64,000 nt of DNA from Xylogone sp. PMI_703 (taxonomy: Eukaryota; Ascomycota; Leotiomycetes). The stretch is taken from the NCBI GenBank assembly GCA_021399445.1, contig JAJTUQ010000002.1, positions 8,146,762 to 8,210,761 of the forward strand, in the 5' to 3' direction. Under the pieces are notes generated by a model. It saw only the letters and a program-made list of their open reading frames with translations, ran no database searches and had not been told where the DNA came from. A program made the position numbers and the translations under genes. Below, one piece after another: positions 58,611 through 64,000 of the stretch. The first letter of the stretch is position 1. Every line of letters begins with the position of its first letter.

Positions 58611-61230
58611 GGGTACACCTAAATGCACACACGGTTTACCTAAATGCACACAAATTTGCCGACATCGGGCCCACCTTCTCCTCGCTAAACATTTACCTAT
58701 ACAATTTCTTAGCAATTTAGATACAAACTTAGGTTTTGGAACTAGAAAGTAAGACCCACAAAGTGGCTTAGGGCACACAATATTTCATGGCAAACATGGA
58801 GGGAAACTCTGTATTTAGATCAACTTTCAACACTTATTGTTTTAATTATGGCTTCTCCATGTGGCCCAGCGCCACCAGAAGACCTACACCCAGACTTGCC
58901 ATCTTTATACACGTCAATTCAGACCTTTGCGCATGCCAATGGGTATGCCTTCACAACTCGCACTTCTAGTGCTAGTAGAGTACTATACACATGCGATTGT
59001 GCAGGAGTTTATCGCTCTACAAATACTGAAGCACATGCTTGAAGACAGCGTCGGGGTAGCTCAAAACGATGCGATTGTCGTATGAGAGTGGCAGCAAAGC
59101 CAGGAGGTGATAGGTGGAGGCTTAAAATCATAGAGCCTACCCACAACCATGGAGCTAGCTCAGCTATAGCTCGCCTAGCACATAGAGTAGCTACTCTGAG
59201 CAATGAATTGCGTGCTGAAATTGTATCTAATGCTCGTATTGGTATTGGAAACAGTCAAATTTTGAGTGCCTTTTCCATACAACACCCAGAAATCCTTCTT
59301 ACTTCAAGTGATATTACCAATATTACACAAGCTGCAAGATTGAAGGATTTAGGAGGCAGGACACCAATTCAATGGTTATTGTATGTTTTACTCAATTCCT
59401 TCAACTTTTATATTCTAATAAATTAGGTGGAAACTCGAGCAAAAGGGTTCTTCAGAGGCATATACTACCAATTCCACCAATAACCTTATTCAGTTGTTTT
59501 ATATGGACCCTACTGCGATAGCTATATACAAACAACACCCCGATATTCTACTTATAGATTGCACCTATAAGACTAATCGATTTCGTATGCCACTTCTCAA
59601 TATTTGTGCTATAACAGGTGGAAACAAGACCATACAACTTGGGTTAGCATTCCTTTCGGATGAGACTGAGAAATCCTATGATTGGGCCTTACAGAGGTTT
59701 AGGATGTAATGGAAAGATACAAGATTGTAGAGCCACTTTCTATAGTAACTGATAGAGAATTGGCTCTCATGAAAAGTATTGATTCATTATTCCCTCAATC
59801 CAATCATCTCCTTTGCCGGTGGCATGTCAATATGAATATATTGGCTAAAACCAAAAGGTTTTTCCCACCTCCAGTTAAAGAGAATGGTGTTTGCAAAAGA
59901 CACCCTACTTTTCAAGAGTTAAAGCATGGGGGGCATTGCTAGACTCCAAGACCAAAGAAGTCTATACATCAAATCTCACTTATTTTCGCACTTTCCCTGA
60001 TGGAGCGGTCAAATATTCTGAGTCTACGTGGTTGATCCTATGGAAGGAGAAGTTAATACGGTATTGGATTGATCAGAATTACCATTTTGGAGTAGCGGTA
60101 ACTTCTCCAATTGAAGGTTGCCATAGTACTCTAAAATCATACTTACAACGTAGCAATGGAGCCCTCAATGACGTGTTTGATAAGCTACTTTTATATTGAG
60201 TTGCTCAACAAAAAGGCATATCTACAGCTACAGCTCAAGAGCAACTTCGAATCAAACACCATATCAACATACCACTTTTTGCTACAGTTATTGGCCAAGT
60301 TTATGACTTTGCCTTACAGAAGATTCTAGTAGAGCAAGCCAAAATCCCTAAGACTGGGCTTACAATCCCCCCTGAAGGATGTGATTGTACAATTCAAAAA
60401 TCTATGGGTCTCCCTTGTTATCATATGATATGGCAACGTCAACAAGCTGGCGGTGCAATTTTACTAGAAGATATACATGCTCATTGGTATTATAACAGAG
60501 AGACTGCAAGTACTTTTGCTAATATTCAAGGGCCTGTATTGAACCCAAAGGTTGTACAAGGCAAAGGTAGGCCTAGAGGTGCCCTTGGTGGAAGCAAAAC
60601 CTTTAAAGTGCCAATATCCGGTACCAAACGTTTACCTTCAGCTTTTGAACTTCCAACTAGTTCAACCCCTCCAATTATGGAGAATTCAACTTCAAGAATA
60701 CGTCCTGCTATCTTGGAAACTGTTATTGAAACACCTGTTACACAGATAAGTGCCCCAAACCGCCAGTTATATACTACTAGGTTCGGCCGTGTGGCTACTA
60801 GGATTGGCCTTCAGAGAATCAATATTATTGGCGATACTTATGAACCTGGGACGGCACGGGAAAGGGGTTACCAGCTTGGAATATCGTCAATATATCATAC
60901 AGATTCAATAGAGGAAACAGCTATATTAGCTAACAAGGCAATCCAGAGCGATAAAAGTATAGAGATGGAGGCGGAGGTGGAGGTGGGAGAGGTGGGAGCA
61001 TCGCAAAAAACACAAGATTGTATTGAAGTTTTAATGTATTGATTTAGCTTGAATATATCGCATAACTCAAATTAAAAGGATTAGCACAATTACATATATT
61101 ACATTGCTGAGTCTCTTTGTATCATACAAATTTGTATGGGAGCGCGAGACGATATCATGCCTGAGGTATGTCCGGCATCGGACAAATTTGTGTGCATTTA
61201 GGTAAACCGTGTGTGCATTTAGGTGTACCC
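58611..61230 (+). mobile_element. MULE (Mutator-like) DNA transposon with about 60-bp inverted repeats
   Basis: The left end GGGTACACCTAAATGCACAC and the right end, reversed, are the same over about 60 bp and include two copies of CCTAAATGCACACA. The flanks carry AAAAATAA on both sides (58603-58610, 61231-61238), fitting an 8-bp target duplication, although the site is A-rich. It encloses one transposase gene. Confidence 0.9.
58848..61042 (+). pseudogene. MULE transposase, inactivated by stops and frameshifts
   Basis: ATG 58848 begins the N-terminal DNA-binding region (Cys/His FAR1/GCM1-like: FAHANGYAFTTR, then KRCDCRMRV and EPTHNHGASS). One 46-nt intron (59381-59426) restores the frame into LFYMDPTAIAIYKQHPDILL. 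DDE catalytic parts are visible: IDCTYKTNRFRMPLLN, LSIVTDRELALMKSID with CRWHVNMNI, and SPIEGCHSTLKSYLQ. A C-terminal SWIM-type finger GCDCTIQ...LPCYHMIWQ lies near 60380-60430. Damage: a TGA at 59040 (probably a former Arg), a frameshift near 59708, another near 59925, and a TGA at 60198 (probably a former Trp). It would have cut and pasted the element; this copy cannot make full-length enzyme. Confidence 0.9.
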
Positions 61231-62642
61231 AAAAATAAAAAAGAGGGAAAAAAATTGTTGACGGGAAACGCAAGGAATACAGAACCACTATATTATATTG
61301 ATTGCTTAAAGAGTATACAGCTACAATTGGCTCTATATATACAGTAGTACTACGGCCGTAGTCCGTATAGGTCTGTAGAATATCGAGAGTTGCCTAGAAT
61401 AAGCCCTAGATATAAGCCCTAATATCGGTCACCGAAGAGCCCTGTGTAGTGGCATAACAGTATCCTCCGAATATTGCAACAAAAATAAAAAAAAATAAAA
61501 AAAAACCCATGTCGCCTAGCGTTGTAGCAGAGCTAGTCGAGGGCGTTGGCGACCCAGATGTTGCGCAGGTGACGAGCATTTTCTCGGAGATACCTGCTTA
61601 AAGTGACTACGGATTTTGATGGTAACGGAGCGGCAGAGACGCCGCCCGATGTGGTTGCCTAGCTTGCAAGAAAAACAGAATGTAGGCCCATGCCGGAATC
61701 TACCTATTTTCTGCAATGATCGAGAGTTAAGATATTGGAACTCGCCTGTAACTACAAGCGCTACAGTACACGTGAACAGTGATGTTTGAGGTGAGTGATC
61801 TACAGAGATGCGGCCTTCTTGAAGATTCTTCGTAGATCCAGTAACATAGCCGATTCTAACTCTCAAATTTTGGATTTCACTATCTTAATTATACGTATTG
61901 AGCGTATCTCAACACTGCCCTGCTCCGCAAAATCCGAGCTAACGGTACTATCATCTCACCACGGGTTTGAGGGCACATCTAAGTCTTCGACATCTTGCAT
62001 ATCTATTCCACGCTTCAAAAGTCGCTCAAAAGTACCAACTCGTGGGGCACATCGTTTTATAGTATGATCACTGCTCTCATAAATATCTGCTTTTTCTTGC
62101 TACCATAAATCAGCACAAAAGTTACCACAAAGTAAGCCTTTAATTTACCGTATAATTGGCATTTTTCGTCCAAACAAATCAGGATCCCCTAACTTGAGTT
62201 TAAGTGAGTTAAATGACTTAATATTTGGGGAATGGTTTTCGCTTGAGTGAGTTGTGCATGTGCCATCCGTAAGTTTGATTCTGATGCTCGTATGGAATCA
62301 AGAATCCCACAAGATCAGTATGTAACGGGGCGATTTTGTCGAGGTGGGTTCGCCTATGTTAGAGAGTATATATACGGAAGCCATCAGTGCAAATTATGAC
62401 AATGAGGCAACGATACGAAAGAAGTTCAAATCAATCTCGCGTAAGGGTTTTCACGCAGCTTTTGAAATAAACTGCTCTTTATTGCTTGTCTTAGAAAAGG
62501 TCTAAGGATAACTATCCACAATCAACTAAAATACTATACAACCAGAAAATGAGAAAATAGTGGTCTCAGTGTAAGATGTTTTATCTCTTGTAGCCATATG
62601 TTAGTGCTAGTTTATGTTCTATCTACCTCCTAGTTTGTTAGA
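61231..62642. other. Mostly non-coding; possible decayed frame on the minus strand
   Basis: A/T- and A-rich tract to about 61510. On the minus strand about 62070-61870 reads RCAPRVGTFERLLKRGIDMQ and DVEDLDVPSNPW with one stop. An open frame at 61866-61516 follows, with a possible C-x2-C...H pattern (TFCFSCKLGNHIG). These look like remnants of a coding region, but I recognise no family and cannot join them. Nothing else is seen up to the oxidase stop. Confidence 0.3.
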
Positions 62643-63513
62643 TCATTGCTCATTGGCCCAGTCATCGTTGAAATGTATTACCGTAGGGAAATGAGTCTCA
62701 TTGCCATAGACGTCACCCCCATAGTTTAGATATCCTTTGACTTCGGGGTACGGCAGCCTGAGTACCTGCTGCGAGTTGCCCATAACCCACACGGTTTGCA
62801 TGCCCCTACTCGCCGAATTAGTAAAAACTAACCCCATAAAGAACTAATAAGGGGAAAGAAAAGGGGGCATCATACATCAACATATGCTGCAAAACATGAC
62901 AATGAATCATCCACACCCCTGGCTCGGTAATCTTCAACCTCCATGCCCTCCATCCCTCCGTCGTCCCATTCCCGGTGGAAGTTCCATATCTGTACAACAT
63001 TGTCGTGTCCCTTTTAACTGGTCTGTGATGGCCAGCGCGAATTTTCTCCTCATTCGCATTTGCCTCATACGTCCCATTTCCAGAACCCAAATCCCAATAA
63101 TGCGCCCCATGAGCATGGAAAGGATGAACTTCCAATTCGCCTGAATCAGCACCTGTATTTTGAATCACAATCTCAAGCACCTCTCCTATCTGTGCTGGAA
63201 AAGCACGCGTGATGGGGTCAATGCCCTTGTTCGCTAAAGCTCGTTTCATAGAGGGGAATTCGATGCCGTCTTGTTTGTACAAGCTTACGAGGTACGGCTC
63301 CTTTGGGAAGCTTTCTGTCCAGTTGTACCCGTTCTCGAGCCAGATTGTTTGGCCTCGGATGGCTTGGTGGACAGTGATAGTTACACGACGAGTTACTTCT
63401 GCGGCGGTTGGGAAATCAAAGGCTGGAGTGAGAGGAGAGAGAGCGTACTCAAGGAATGAAGTATCTGTTGCTGGGAGTGTGAGAGGTGCCGTAGCTGGTG
63501 GGAAAATGTCTGC
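62643..63513 (-). pseudogene. Ascorbate-oxidase-like multicopper oxidase, 5'-truncated
   Basis: Exons about 63513-62876 and 62805-62643 (70-nt intron) join in frame. They encode the third cupredoxin domain of a multicopper oxidase (ascorbate-oxidase-like laccase group). HPFHAHGAHYWDLG holds the HPxHxHG copper ligands, and HCHVLQHMLM continues over the splice into GMQTVWVMG, giving the trinuclear/type-1 cluster with a Met in the axial position. GQTIWLENGYNWTE is also typical. Stop at 62643. The first and most of the second cupredoxin domain, the signal peptide and the HWHG motif are missing. At about 63505-63515 the sequence switches to the leader of the OrsD-like element. About 267 residues remain of some 600, so it cannot bind the full copper set. 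It would have been a secreted oxidase. Confidence 0.85.
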
Positions 63514-64000
63514 TCGGATTAAACGTCGTGTTATGTGCACACACAACAAGTTGTATGTAAACGGGGATTGGTCAGATTAAGGTTTTGAGGCCCGTGCAGC
63601 GAGAAGACGTTTTGTGAACACACAACAAGATTAGGGTTATACAATAATCCACGAAATTTAATGATTTGACATCGAAAATGAATTCAGCATATGAAGTTAG
63701 ACCCATCCCCGAAGTTTGGAGCGATATAGTCCATTTGAACGTGAAGTATAAGGTGTTGTTGTGTTTGAGCGACCGGTGCAACAAAGCGGTCAGCGCCCGT
63801 GGGTTAGTAGAGCACATCCGCAGGTATCACGACGTCAAGCCAGCAATCCGGCGTCAAATCGAGCGATATACGAAAGAATTCAAGCATGATTACAATTACG
63901 CGACGATTCCCATTCCCGAGAATGGTTTGGCACCACAGCCCATCATCCCCATCGTAGATGGATACCAATGTAGAGAGTGTTCGTATATCACCCAAAGCGA
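63514..64000 (+). mobile_element. 5' end of OrsD/DUF3505-like element (runs off the window)
   Basis: The leader GCTCGGATTAAACGTCGTG through GATTGGTCAGATTAAGG is shared with 19187-19345 and partly with 19664-19773. It borders the broken oxidase gene on the left. It is less mutated than the copy at 19187. Confidence 0.65.
63678..64000 (+). CDS. OrsD/DUF3505-like C2H2 zinc-finger protein, N-terminal part
   Basis: ATG 63678 opens a frame that stays open to the window edge (107 codons). It reads MNSAYEVRPIPEVWSDIVHL, then VLLCLSDRCNKAVSARGL and VEHIRRYHDVKP, a C-x4-C...H-x4-H zinc finger. APQPIIPIVDGYQCRECSYI follows, the start of a second C-x2-C finger. The PQPIIPIVDGxxC block is the hallmark I associate with OrsD (PF12013/DUF3505), named after the orsellinic-acid cluster but often found in repeated fungal genes, sometimes ahead of helicase domains. 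Here it is inside a repeated element, since 19358 holds a mutated copy. Molecular function unknown; the C-terminal part is outside the window. Confidence 0.65.
   Translation, partial: MNSAYEVRPIPEVWSDIVHLNVKYKVLLCLSDRCNKAVSARGLVEHIRRYHDVKPAIRRQIERYTKEFKHDYNYATIPIPENGLAPQPIIPIVDGYQCRECSYITQS

Overview
The window looks like a chromosome segment of a filamentous ascomycete (Pezizomycotina; Dothideomycetes/Pleosporales is a guess). The reasons are short 45-98 nt GT-AG introns, Zn2Cys6 transcription factors, a fungal O-methyltransferase, and a large AT-rich block of retrotransposons riddled with C-to-T/G-to-A changes, as left by repeat-induced point mutation (RIP).

Gene-bearing part (1-18600). 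This holds a decayed monocarboxylate-type MFS transporter (510-2220, +), an intact five-exon SAM-dependent O-methyltransferase (5022-3499, -), an intact four-exon Zn2Cys6 regulator (9220-7319, -), an intact three-exon LOG/lysine-decarboxylase-like nucleosidase (12098-12904, +), a short-chain dehydrogenase remnant (about 13727-14109, -), a hAT transposase remnant (about 15563-15955, -) and a small secreted cysteine-rich protein (17963-18345, +). Methyltransferase, regulator, transporter and dehydrogenase remnant together resemble the tailoring and regulatory part of an eroding secondary-metabolite cluster, but no backbone synthase is visible. Short non-coding elements lie between the genes: a MITE inside an MFS intron, a 98-bp minisatellite split by a 203-bp insertion, a 389-bp element with long inverted repeats, and a 17-bp tandem repeat.

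Transposon block (18592-56300). It is almost wholly nested transposons: a hAT N-terminal remnant; a RIP-mutated copy of an element encoding an OrsD/DUF3505-like zinc-finger protein; Gypsy-1 chromovirus copies (truncated 19774-22772 +; full length 33994-42296 -, target duplication GTTTT); Gypsy-2 chromovirus copies (full length 23378-30735 +; a truncated - copy split by the full-length Gypsy-1); and five copies of one Copia family. One Copia copy (48747-54446, -) is not RIP-mutated, has near-identical LTRs and keeps a 1592-codon polyprotein. A second, RIP-mutated Copia family follows (54447-55514). Both Gypsy families carry extra cysteine-rich reading frames antisense to pol, between pol and the 3' LTR; this is the most unusual feature seen here.

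Right part (56300-64000). There is a short Zn2Cys6 gene that stops soon after its linker (57918-57386, -), a 2.6-kb MULE transposon with inverted repeats and a broken transposase (58611-61230), the 3' half of an ascorbate-oxidase-like multicopper oxidase (about 63513-62643, -), and at the window edge the start of a less mutated copy of the OrsD-like element, whose junction cuts the oxidase gene.

Coordinates, introns and repeat boundaries were read by eye. No alignments, domain searches or composition statistics were computed.
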